A DNA stretch of 64,000 nt from Aspidiotus rigidus (taxonomy: Eukaryota; Arthropoda; Insecta; Hemiptera; Diaspididae). A program made the translations under genes and the position numbers. Of the stretch, positions 37,600-48,949 are shown piece by piece. The DNA lies in assembly GCA_035079385.1 (NCBI GenBank), contig JAVHKY010000018.1:2542001-2606000 (forward strand). Direction: 5' to 3'. Positions within the stretch are counted from its first letter, which is position 1; each line of letters opens with the position of its first letter. The notes below the pieces were generated by a model that had not been told where the DNA came from, ran no database searches, and saw nothing but the letters and a program-made list of their open reading frames with translations.

Positions 37600-40250
37600 T
37601 TCTAAATTTTTTATAAATTGTGTAATCATTTTTCATCTTGTGGGTAATATACATTTACCGTTTATTTTTTTTCCATTCTGGGTCTTCTTTTATTCTTCCG
37701 TTACACCTATTTTTTCACGTTTAATAACTTTTTTTTCTGTGACAGTTCAAAAAAATTCCGTCATTTCCCCCTTTTCTTCCGTGCGATTAAATCACACCCT
37801 TTCTATTTTAGTCACTTTTCCTTTATTTTGAATATTACGTTGAGTGTCGCAGCCCTGTAATTCCAATATACTCTGAGGCGTTTTCTTGTGAGAAGCAAAG
37901 GTGAAATTCTCATGGAGTGAGAAAAGTGGTTCTATAAGATCGTATGTAAAGATTGTTTGGACATCTGCTTTAGTAAGACGAGTAGACAGACGGAGATTAG
38001 GGTTGAGAAACACATCACGCTTGGAGGTCGTCTCGTTTAGATATTCCAACCTTTGCCGATCCCTTTACTCTTCAGTGACCATAGGTTCAGCAAGGAATCA
38101 GAAGTTTTACTGCGTATTAAAATTTCACACTTCAAAGGATTAGCGAAATTACCCGAGGGAGGCTTTGTCGAGACGATATCCGCGACGTCATAAGGCATTC
38201 ATTCCGATCGTTTAGCTCTGAAGATCCTCGTAGTTGATTGATTGATTGATTGATTGGAGGTACGCCATTGAGAGGGGTTGTTATATTGAGTTCGTCGTAA
38301 ACGTACACAAATATTTCAAAATGATAAAATCAGAGTGGGACCACCGAAAACTGATCGAAGAGCCAATCTCCGAAAAAAAGATAAGAGGCACCTTAAATCG
38401 GATCTTTTCAGGTTTGTCCCTTTCTGAGAATGAATAAAATACTGATTGTTTCTCATTGATCTTTTCATTTGGAGGGTGGGTGAGCTGTATTGCGATGACT
38501 CTTACAATTTACACTCGAGCGCGCGAATGAGAAATTTTTGAATGTTCCTCACGCTTCAATTTCGTCCTACAAACATTTATCTTTCAGAATAGGTCATCAC
38601 GCTGATGGGCGGGGGCGTGTTCTTTTTCTGCGTCCAGTTATCCAATCAAATTTTCATGCGTCGTTACACAATTCGAGTTAATTAAACAACGTACAGCATG
38701 TCATTATATGTTTGTGTCAATATTCTAGCCGGCGTAATAATGCATGGCGTTCAATTTATACACGAGCAACAGCCTGCTAACGAAAAAAAAAAAAAAAAAA
38801 AAGATATAAATTCATATAAAAAAAGATACTAATCCATGTTTGTCGCCGAAAGACGTAATCAACTGCTGGACACAGTATCGATAATGTTGGTCAGATTGGA
38901 CAGCGACTTCCACTCGCATATGTGCTATTTAAGCATACATTTATACATTATTATCGATGTCTGCGCCATCCAGCGTCACTCAGTAAAATACGAATTGTCT
39001 GCCTATATATACTCGCGTATATGAAGTGTATTATTTATGCGAATAATCAAGAGTCCGGTACGAGAGGACGAGGGAAAAGGGGAAGCCTCTATAAGATTAT
39101 CGGATCATTATTCCAATCTTGTCACGTCCTCATCTTGTTCGACCAGGCGAATACTCGATGAATGTAAGTAAGGTATAGTCTACTCGTAATAAGAAAAGAC
39201 CACTACATCGTATAATATACACCAGATTTAGCGTCTGTCCACACACAAATGCAGCAGCATCATATATATATATATACTTACCCGTGGCTACTGTTGTGGA
39301 TAATATTATACTGTATGGTATCTTTTTTCTCTAATTCGCGTCGCATACCCACTGTATACCATTTTTAGCAGACCCAGTTAGTTTTATTGACCAATGCGGA
39401 CGGTTGTTGTCATTTGCCAGACGAAGAAAACTACATAAAACGTACGGTTAATTTATCATTAATATAAGCTTTTCATTAAGTCCGTTTCATTGCCCTACTC
39501 TGATATTCTCGGAAATCGATTGCATGATTTGTTTTATACAATCATTCGCGATATTTATTCCATTTTCTTATTCATCTTCAGCCACGGAGAGCGAGATAGA
39601 AAGATCACGGCCATCTATTACGTGTGTACATATACTACAAGACTGTGAGTCGCTTTTCTATTTAATATTCGAACTCCCCCCCCCCACACTATATCTATGG
39701 TAACAAGAAATGGTCATGAAAATTACAAAAAAATTTTAATTAGAGCTCGTTATAGATCTTTTTTTCTACGTATTTGTTCGAAAGTTGAATTGTTTAATGA
39801 ATTGAAATTTATTATAATCGTATTAGTTGTAACAACGTTTTATTATACGGTAGCCGGATGAGATTATGATTTTGTATTCAACATATTAGCAAGAATCGAT
39901 GATTGTCAGGAAGTACATAAATCAATGTTGCTTCGAAAGGTCTTGGAAAAAAATGAAGATCGAAGAAGAAAGAAAAGAAAAAAAAAATCTATAACTCGAT
40001 TATTTCTTGTTCTGGTTACGTTGTACATCTGAATAAACTCGATTTACGCGATGTCCTGCGAATGTCAACTTATGCAGCATCTTATGAAACTGTGATTTGA
40101 AAAAAAAAAAAATTGTACGCTAAATTGCCCGCGTATTTTTCCATTGTAAATTATATTTTTGTGGAAGAAACTTCAGGGTTGCGAAAAGTAAATAATATTA
40201 TTATGACAGCCTTTGTTATTTTGTGTTCAGCTGCAGACCTTGCAGTTATG
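37600..40250. other. gene-less stretch, mostly unique
   Basis: No recognisable gene. Contains a (TTGA)n microsatellite at 38234-38257, an A-run at about 38784-38802, a short (AT)n run near 39263 and a C-run near 39668. Composition resembles that of the other non-repetitive intron parts. Confidence 0.5.
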
Positions 40251-41041
40251 AATTATTAGTTTGTATAGGTTGAGGTCGAAGAGGTTGCAAGTTGTGCACT
40301 TTCAGTGCGGGGGTCGAAGACAGATACAGGTGGTATCTTGCTCAAAATCTACTTATCGTAACATTCATTCTTCAAGTTTGTAACCCTTAAAGCTGACGTG
40401 GGCTCGCATGTATCAACTTGATCCTACCTCCAAGATACTGGCTGATGAAATTTTTTCGTCATGAGGTCGTCGCAATTTCAGCTTTACTTCTCTTTCGCTT
40501 GTATGAATGAACGTTCGTCAAATTAGTCATTTCTGACTTTGAGCTGCGGGGGTCAGTCGAAAATTTGCGAGAAGCTTTCTGTGATTTCATACGTTGGGGG
40601 AAGCTATTTATATAGGTCAATTTAGATTAAAAATGTAGCCTAAGGAATTCAGTCTGTCTGATGACGTCATAAACCAGGTATCTTTTGGAGTGCGGCCCGA
40701 TACAGTCTCGAAACGCCTGAAGACGTGTCTATCTAAATTATTTCTGTTTTTCTCTCCTCATTACCTCATCCCGAAGTTGAAATCCTGTATGTTTCATGTC
40801 TTTAACCCTGCAGGCAGCGATTAGACTTGAAATCCTCAAATCGACAATTTTTTGGAAAATTTGAATGGGAATTGAGCGAGGCTTTCGCTGGTCAAGTAGG
40901 AGGCTGTACAAGTGCGGATCAAGGAAACAGGTGTGAATTGTTGAACTTCAGTTCCCGCGAAATACTAACTAGATATGAGTGTTTTGGAGAGAATGGGAGG
41001 TAATGGTTATCTTTCCTCCGTACTTAAAGGTTCAATAAAAA

Positions 41042-41689
41042 GGATCGGACGAGATTCAGCTAGAGATATGGTGGAGTTGAATGATTTATAAGGTTAGAGA
41101 AATTCCTTTTTTCGCGTTTCTCGAAAAATATCTGGAAATGCAGAGACAGTTTTTGAACCTTCATCCCGAAGTTTAGCATTGTAGAAGTGTCTTAAGTCTC
41201 TCACGATGACGTCACAACCTTCTCTAGCTGCCTTCTTTAACTTGGAGGTCGAAATTTTTGAGCTTGAAGCGTTTGACAGTGACAGCCTTACTACTCGCAG
41301 ATGAGGTATTTTTCTTTGTAGCATTAATAATCCCTCTTACTGAGATATGTGGTGGCCTAAATGAAGGATCGGACGAGATTCAGCCAGAGATACGGTATAG
41401 TTAAATGATTTATAAGGTTAGAGAAATTCCTTTTTTCGCGTTTCTCGAAAAATATCTGGAAATGCAGAGACAGTTTTTGAACCTTCATCCCGAAGTTCAG
41501 CATTGTAAAAGTGTCTCAAGTCTCTCACGATGACGTCACAACCTTCTCTAGCTGCCTCCTGTAGCTTGGAGGTCGAAATTTTTGAGCTTGAAGCGTTTGA
41601 CAGTGACGGCCTTACTACTCGCAGATGAGGTATTTTTCTTTGTACCATTAATAATCCCTCTTACTGAGATATGTGGTGGCCTAAATTTA
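41042..41689 (-). repeat. tandem duplication of a 324 bp unit, each with the same open frame
   Basis: GGATCGGACGAGATTCAGC begins both units (41042 and 41366), and the two are about 95% identical. On the minus strand each unit holds a 76-codon frame (41094-41324 and 41418-41648) encoding closely similar peptides. These peptides contain RKIPHLRVVR, then AREGCDVIVRDLRHFYNA and FPDIFRETRKKEFL. Both remain open although the copies have diverged. The peptide is not one I recognise. LINE C-terminal sequence lies just to the right on the same strand, so it may belong to that element. Confidence 0.8.
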
Positions 41690-41708
41690 TGATGTTTGTT
41701 TCTTTTTT

Positions 41709-41766
41709 CTCTCATTCCGAGAGCGATGGGACTAGTATAAGCTAGCCCGCTCTCGGAAGAGAGAGG
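41709..41766. repeat. strong 58-nt foldback
   Basis: CCGAGAGCG at 41717-41725 pairs with CGCTCTCGG at 41748-41756. Inside it, GGGACTAG pairs with CTAGCCC around a tiny loop. Outside it, TCTCTC faces GAGAGA. It sits between the duplicated 324 bp units and the LINE 3' fragment and could be part of that element's structured end. Confidence 0.55.
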
Positions 41767-42015
41767 GGTTTTCACATCTTATGCATGTGATATATAATGA
41801 GTTCTTTTACCTCATGGCATCTCAGAACTTCTCAAATTACATAACAGCTTATTGGTCGTTGGTATTTCTTCTATATTGTGAATTCTTCTCCATGTGCTTT
41901 TTCTACCTGGGATGCTTGGTACCATCATATTCAACCGCCTCAATCACCAGACTATACTATACGGTGAGAGGCCACATTCACTCACCTCCATGCTGTTTCT
42001 CGTTCCTCTTCCCAT

Positions 42016-42445
42016 AGTGTCTTCAGGGTGTATCGAAGTTACCCTGTCTGTATCTCAAGCTCGTCACGAACGGGGGACATTCCTGGAACATATTATGCTT
42101 CGGTGACTCCTCTTCTCCGCATTCACATCGGTCGCTAAGTCTCCTTTTTATTTTGAAGAGGTAGCTGTCAAACAAACCTTGTCCTGACAGGGCTTGGCCC
42201 AGCGAAAGCATGGATCCAGCTCTACTCCTGGTTCCTTAATGAGAGCTCTTGTAAACTTCCTGTGTTTGCCATATATTCATATTCTCTGACCCCATTCTTT
42301 TCATTTTGAACAGGTAGCTGTCAAATAAACCATGCCCTGTCAGGGCTTGGCCCAGCCGAAATCATGGATCCAGCCCTACTCCTGGTTCCTTAATGAGAGC
42401 TTCTTTCAATTTCCCGTGTTCGCCATCTTCATATTCTCTAGCCCA
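42016..42445 (-). mobile_element. LINE C-terminal region, partly duplicated in tandem
   Basis: On the minus strand 42023-42211 encodes LGQALSGQGLFDSYLF and then CECGEEESPKHNMFQECPPF, matching the conserved TGHGxFxxYL plus CxC/H/C zinc-knuckle end of LINE polyproteins. Upstream on the same strand (42212-42260) reads ALIKEPGVELDP. A second copy of this part follows at 42290-42445, offset by about 153 bp, and reads EYEDGEHGKLKEALIKEPGV before a stop. Stops and frame changes make it non-functional. A similar peptide is found at 56310-56400 on the plus strand. Confidence 0.75.
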
Positions 42446-42449
42446 AGAG

Positions 42450-44785
42450 ATTCCTATCGCGCAGACGCATCTGAGAGCTAGCAGCAATTCGTATCACGTG
42501 CCGGGATCATCTTCACCTAGCTTGTACTTATAATGGTTCCTTAGCCTAATATATTATGAAGTATGGTGTAAGTCTTTGAAGTAGTCGAGGCCACACCTAC
42601 TTTATGACGTCATCTGAGGGCTGAAAATTGGAACTACGCCAATCGTCATTTCACCTGTTTCCTTTGCTAGTGAACAAGGCCTTGAACGTTAGCTTTTACA
42701 GTCTTATTGGCTACAACACCCGCGTTGTGCCGAATAATAAATAATCTTTCGTGGTCAAACATGATTACCTACATGATTTAAATGACTGGCTTTTTTCTTC
42801 TTTGTCTTCATAATCTCCATCGTTGTTCCTAGGATTTTCCTCTCTTCACAACTCCCGTCTTTTTTTTTTAATGTATTGTACTCCTTTTTCCTGCAGATGT
42901 TGAACTTTCTTCTAGCCTCACTATAGTGTAGATGCCTTCGTACTGTTCGCGACTAAGCTTGCATCCCTTGTTCTTCCTCCCGTATAGTGATTCAGACGTT
43001 AAAACTCAATTCGATTCCATAAAAATGACTCGTTTCTAAATTTTAACCTTTGTTCGTCGCTGACCTCTATCAAATACTTATTTTACTCGCCAGTAGACCC
43101 CTTAATCTAACTCCCACATACGCGCGGGGTGCTCACTCGATTTATAACTCATTCCCAGCCCTCGCCAGCGCATCGAGATACAGAAATTTACTTTCATCTG
43201 TTCGCACTTCGTAAACCGTAGTCGTCGCAATGGAATAACAAACCACACACACGTCTTTGGACGTGAATGCGAACTGCAAATGAATGCAATTACACGAGGT
43301 CTGCGTTGACCGTATATTTCTGTATTATGTATTTCCGAAGCCGGGCACGTTTTTCGTTGAAATTTACTATCACTGCGAATACATTTATAACTTGGAAATG
43401 AATAAAATGTTTCTATATACCGATGGCGAGATCGCATCGTCGCAACGCGCATCGGTTTTAACAGAATTACAAAATACACGCGAGTACGAGAGTGAGGCTC
43501 ATTTTGATGCGGCAACATCAACGACAGCAGCGGAGTAATAAAGGCGACCGTGGGGGTGCTGTCGATATTTCATTTATGCGGCGACCTTGATTTGAGTCCC
43601 TCTCGTTTCTTGCATACATTTAGCCGGCTATGCCCGTTTGTTATTATAATGGATTCGCTGCTGCCACGTCCGCTATGTGAGGGTGCACTTTGTTTCCCAA
43701 AAAGGGCTCGGTATTCCGCGCGATGCGAAATCATCCCCGAAATATTCTACACAGTCTCCGGTGACCGTTCGTTTCTTCGCATCTGCATATACGCGATCGT
43801 CGAATTGTAGAAATCTGTTCTTTTCTTTTATACACTCGCGCATTATATTTGTATGTATGCGTTCGTGCTCTTCGCTTCGAAAATAAATATAAAAATGTCC
43901 TATTTTCGGGTCGTTTCGAATTCACGCGCGCCAGTCCGCAAACGTTTACTGCATTCACCCACTTTTGTGCTGCTTCGACGCTGTAAATCACCAGCAATTG
44001 TTGATTGAATATCAACGATGAGATATGTCGACTCGTGTTTGCGAAAGAATTATACTGATGTACCATTGTGTACGCGAAGAGGACGCGAGAGGATACAAAA
44101 TCATTCGCCGTATAACAGACGTGTTTGGTAAAGAGGAGAGAAAAAAAAAAATTGTATTACGTCGTATTTGAAGAAAATCTAGATACGTGAATAGATTAAT
44201 TGAGTAGGGAGGAAAATATTAATGGAAATTGTCTGTCCCCGCGATGTTTATCTTTCAGCGAGGATTTCTATTCCCTCTTGTTTACGTCATAGCACTCGTA
44301 TCCAATTATCCGTGATTTTGCTTCTGAAACACTGGACTTTCAATATTGAGATGGCAGGCGAACTAACTCTTGAATGTATTCGAGATTTTTAAAGATTTCT
44401 CCGAATTTTCGTACACATCGCGAACGACTGAAATGAAAATTGACGATTCGAAACGTTAAGGGATGGAACAAATTATGAAGACTGTAACCTATTTCTTTTT
44501 TCGACGTTCATTCATCGGATGGATTCTTGTTCTCTCTCTCTCTCTTTCTTCATTCGTCTATCTATATTTGTGTGCGAACGCATCGCTGATTATTGGAAAA
44601 AAAAATCGCAAGTCACTTTGTTCGCTGTTTGCGGGGTCCTTTGATGATGATTAACAACATTTAGGCACACAGAGAACCTGCCTCAATTTTTTTTCGAATT
44701 CGGGTTATTTGGTAGAGATTTGTCCATCAGCTGCATAAGGGTGCGGGGTGTGAATGCGTGTACAAAATGTGGACTTCCTAATCGA
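42450..44785. other. gene-less stretch
   Basis: No recognisable gene. 43080-44120 is CpG-rich and non-repetitive, with long frames on both strands (139 codons at 43102-43521, -, and 84 codons at 43284-43538, +). Neither shows a known domain or usable splice borders that I can defend. Confidence 0.45.
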
Positions 44786-44789
44786 CTAA

Positions 44790-44984
44790 GAGAAGGCATT
44801 CAACACTATGGACTGTGACACTTTAGGGAGAATATTAGAGAAGTTCGGATGTCCTCCAAAGAACTCTACGCTGGTAATTCTAGCGAGGGTCATGTTAAAT
44901 AGAGGCTCCAGCTACCGAGTCGAAAGACGTTGTGGTGTGAGGCAAGGATGTATGCTGACCCCAAACGCCGCACTACAATCATGA
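44790..44984 (+). pseudogene. LINE reverse transcriptase fragment with a lost catalytic Asp
   Basis: A 64-codon open frame encodes KAFNTMDCDTLGRILEKFGCP, then GVRQGCMLTP. These are reverse transcriptase motif A (KAFDxVxRxxLWxxLxxxGCP) and motif B (GVxQGCxLxP) of non-LTR retrotransposons. The first catalytic aspartate (KAFD) reads Asn here, and the frame ends before the YADD motif. The element is therefore dead. A 156 bp MITE lies 285 bp downstream. Confidence 0.8.
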
Positions 44985-45268
44985 CAATGTAGGAATGAAA
45001 TAAAAACCAGAATCAAGGACTTCGTTCTCAAAACGTTTGAGAAAGACCTCGGAGACCGGGATAGAAATTGTGGGAAAGGCACATTTTAAGGAGTGTCATG
45101 TAATCCTCAATGAACGTAATCGGGACGTGCGCATCTTCAAGGATGACTTTAAAGTAATCAAGAGCAGGAAGGAAGGGGATGCGCGGAAACATCCTCCAGA
45201 AGAAAACCACCAGAAGGGAGGATACCATTTAACCTCTCTACTAATTCAGAGGAATTGTCAACGGCAAA

Positions 45269-45424
45269 CAGGGGGCTGGATTTAGAAGCTTCATTGTCCA
45301 GGGCCCCAATTTTTTTTTTCAACGTCTCGGGCTTCGTCCTCGCCCGTACGATGTTTCAAGGACATAAATTAATGAAAATGTGGGGCCCGGGGCCCACTGC
45401 GCCTTCCCCCTAAATCCGGCCCCG
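45269..45424. mobile_element. 156 bp hAT-type MITE
   Basis: The left end is CAGGGGGCTGGATTTAG and the right end CTAAATCCGGCCCCG, which are inverted repeats of about 16 bp. Starting with CAGGGG is typical of hAT terminal repeats. Flanking octamers ACGGCAAA (45261-45268) and ACGGGGAA (45425-45432) agree at 6 of 8 positions, consistent with an aged 8 bp target-site duplication of the hAT superfamily. The interior holds a T-run and two runs of GGGCCC-like sequence, but no gene. Confidence 0.7.
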
Positions 45425-45432
45425 ACGGGGAA

Positions 45433-47530
45433 CTGTGACTGATGACTCACGAACGACCGAGGAGTTTAAAAAGCTCATAGAAGAGGTGAATGACACCACT
45501 GGCCAATATTCTCCTAATCGTAAAGCCGAGGATGCTCAGCTTCAAGTGACTAGATAGAAGACTGTCTGGTCAATAGTCTCCTTTTTCTTCGCGCCTCCTT
45601 CCGCCTTCAGACCAGTTGGGTCAATTTCTTATTCTTTAGCAACTTTACATAGTACAAAGAAACAGCCGGGTGTGAATTGTATTCCGTTATAGTATTTGGA
45701 CCCCAAAGTTACAACTGAGAGAAATGTTCGGTAACCAAGCGCTAACTTTTGGGACAAGAGAATAGTTCGCGAAGGTTCTCTACCGAGGAATCAATCGCAA
45801 GCTGATTCTCTTGTCCCATTCACCTCAGAAGTCGAATTCTTATACTTCTTCCGTACCTAGATTCCCACCTTTCGTCGTCCTTGCGCTAGCGCCACATTAT
45901 TTACGCTAGCACTATAATACTTATGAAATTTAAATACTTCGGTCGGAGTAAGTCACCGTCTCCAACGAGTTCAGAAACTCGGAGGTGTAATTCCCATCCA
46001 CATCCGACGCTTTGGTTTACATACGGAACTCGATATTCAAATTAAAAATACCGTACACTCTCGTTAAGCGTACATTGCCCAACAAATTAAGACATAATAA
46101 ACAGTATAATTTCGAATTAAAATTGTTTTAATTTCAAATTATACCTTCTTACGCGCGTTATCTACAGCACATTATAATCAGCTTTTATCGTCGAGCCGGT
46201 TAATTACCATACGCTAATCATCTCATCTTCATAAAATTATCAGACACCGGTACGCGATTTTTTTAACGCGTTTACTTCGTATTTAATCAACAAAATATTA
46301 ATAATAATATGCTTTATTCCCACGGATGCGTCGCATCGAGTACACCAGTCGACGCTTTTGTCGCATTGCTCGCCTCGCGACGCTATAAAATGCCAAACAC
46401 GAGGGACAGACAAGGCTTCAAAAAGAGAAAAAAATAACACCAACAATGTTAAATTCGTGCGCGTACACCATTTTATGGGCAATCTAATACGGAAAGATAG
46501 GTCTAATATTTGTAAGAAGGCGGCGTACATAATTGCGTACGAATAATGCTGTATTTTTACTGACGGAAATAGTCATGTTATACGAGTATGCGTATAATAT
46601 AATATTATTTAAAATACAATCATCAAAACGACGACGTGCCATTCTTTCATTTACGTATCCAACATTACCATCATCATTACGACTATTTCTCATTGTAATG
46701 TATAAACCTATATGCTAAAAATGTTATGGTGCGTATAGACCATGTAGTAGCCTAGTTAAAACTGAAATGCAGCGGATCGTGAAAATTATTCGAGTAAAAC
46801 TGCGAGTTAATTAGGTGTATCATTTTCGTGTGCGCTAATATCGTGGCTTTTGAATGTTCGATTGACAAGTTATATACAAGTGGGATGAAATACAGAATGG
46901 GGGTATGAGTGTTACCACCACCACCGGTACCTAGTTGTCGACTGAAATCAACTTTAATTGAATCTCCGATAAGTAGCGTAAATGAAACAGGTGTTAATAT
47001 GTTGTCCGGAACGATCCCACATAAGAGCAGAAGAAAATATGTCTCATTCAGAGACAGATAATGTAGATGCTTGCTCCATCTCTCCCTTTTTCCAGGGTTG
47101 TTTATCCTGATTTTTAAGCTTAGTATACTGTGTGTTAGCCTACACTGACAAGCTCACTTGCTCCAATCGTTCACACTTGCTGGCCCAAAGAAATCTCTAA
47201 TCTTATGTCGATGATATTTAAGCACCATGCATCAATACAAAACATCGATTTTATCAATTCTCTATGTATCTATCTCGGTCATTATGACGTCATACTAAAG
47301 TCACTCTTCCACAACCGTGCCAAATGAGGAGCGTCTCAACTCTGCTGTGAAACAACATATATGAGCCAGATGAAGTCATCACAAGCCGAGGACGGATAAA
47401 AGTAACTCTTCTCGTAGGGATGCAGCGCAGCGAATATAACAGTAAAGCACACATTTACTCATAGACAGTAAAGGAGCTGTTGATCACAATTTCAGCTTCA
47501 AATCTCATATACGAATAATACGGAAAGCAA
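45433..47530. other. gene-less stretch with a 41 bp palindrome
   Basis: No recognisable gene. At 46104-46144, GTATAATTTCGAATTAAAA faces TTTTAATTTCAAATTATAC across 3 bases. That is a 19 bp stem with two mismatches. TGACGTCA palindromes occur here (47285) and at several other places in the 40-49 kb part of the window. Confidence 0.5.
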
Positions 47531-47539
47531 TAAATGGCT

Positions 47540-48674
47540 CCATCATCCCTAAGCTGAAACAAAAAAGGGCCAACTTTACACCGACTTCGATTCCTCCTAT
47601 GGATCAAAGCAAATACAAAGTGGGCACCACCGTACGCAGTTCAGAATTCCGAGACCTTCACAGAACAAATAATGCCCATAAATCCCCCTCCTTACTTCAA
47701 GCTGATGTCCTTTGATGTGATTAACCTGTTCCCGCGAGTACAATCGGAAGTAATTATTGGACCTTAGCGCGGATGCCCACCCCCCATTATAATTACAAGT
47801 TGAAAATGAAATAGATATTTGTTCGAATAAAATTTGCGACTAAAGTAACATCGATTTCATTTTCCTCTTGTAATCATTGGACCTTCTTTAGCACTGCCTG
47901 AAACCTAATTATTGTAACTTCTATATATTAGAGTCCACATTGGCTCACCGTTAGGCCCCACCCTTAGTGAGATATTCATATTCAAGTTCGAGGAGAAACT
48001 TTTTTCATCTCAACCACGAAGGCGTTCGTCATATAATCTTTTGAAAAAGATAAGTTGATGATATGTCATGCCAATGGAATGGTCCTGAGGTCTTATTGAA
48101 CAGCCTCCTCATGCACATGAACAGCATCTTTTCAAATAATTTACCATTGAAAGAGAGAAGATTAACTTTCTGGACTTCTATATAAATATCAAACGTAACA
48201 GACACTAATTTAAAGCTCTCCTACAAATTATCGGTATCCAACAATTTTGTCCACCTGTTGACTCTTATCTCCCACGCCCTCTCCCGTGGAGCTTTCCAGG
48301 AAGAAGTGACCATCATTAGGCATTTAGCGGCACCCAATGACGTTAGCACCCTCGTTCAGAAGAAAGTTACCACCACCGCCTCACCTCGCAACCAGACATG
48401 TGGATCAGGTTACCTTACTTGAGCAAATATACCTCAGAACAAGCCAAAATTTTGGCTAATTACGACCTCCAACCTGCCTACCAGAACTCTGCAACTATTA
48501 AAGCTTAACTCTACAACCTGAAAGATCCCGTGCCGTGGGAGGAAAAGAGTGAAGTGTGTAGCGTGTATTGGTGAAACCGGTCGTGCTTCAGTCAAAAAGA
48601 TTGACAAACATGTAGAAGCGTATGTGGCAATGCTGACCGATATTAAGCCGGCGCGAATTATCGACATCGTATGA
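47540..48674 (+). mobile_element. degenerate Penelope-like element 1 (reverse transcriptase plus GIY-YIG)
   Basis: Plus strand 47645-47764 reads NSETFTEQI, then LMSFDVINLFPRV, the Penelope reverse transcriptase motif usually written LVSFDVVSLFTxVP. At 48051-48062 the catalytic box reads stop-VDD, with TAA where the Tyr codon of YVDD is expected. It is followed by MSCQWNGPEVLLNSLLMHMN, as in the Penelope LNxxH region. At 48558-48674 CIGETGRASVKKIDKHV matches the YIGETGRxxxxRxxEH core of the GIY-YIG endonuclease that follows the polymerase in canonical Penelope elements. Domain order is correct, but stops and frame shifts separate the parts. Confidence 0.8.
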
Positions 48675-48949
48675 AGATAATTAAACACAGTAGTGATTCT
48701 CATACGTGTCACTACTTGAGAATGACTACTCTTGTCGAAAACGTTCGTAGTTTGAAGTTTAAAATTAATCCTTGCGGTCGATGTGAATTTGAATTTCTTG
48801 ATACCATTAAAATCCTGACGGACCCACTAAACTCATGACATCATACTGTCATGATGACGTGTCTTTTCAATGGATAATGTCACTTTCGGCTAGCAGGGTG
48901 TGGGATATTGAGAAAGCTTGGTATAGAAGGTAGAATGAGTTAGTTAGCC

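Noticed and set aside
43102..43521. 139-codon open frame on the minus strand, with an 84-codon plus-strand frame over the same DNA
   Set aside because: No recognisable domain, both strands open together, and no splice borders that would place it in a gene; the CpG-rich base composition reduces stop codons.
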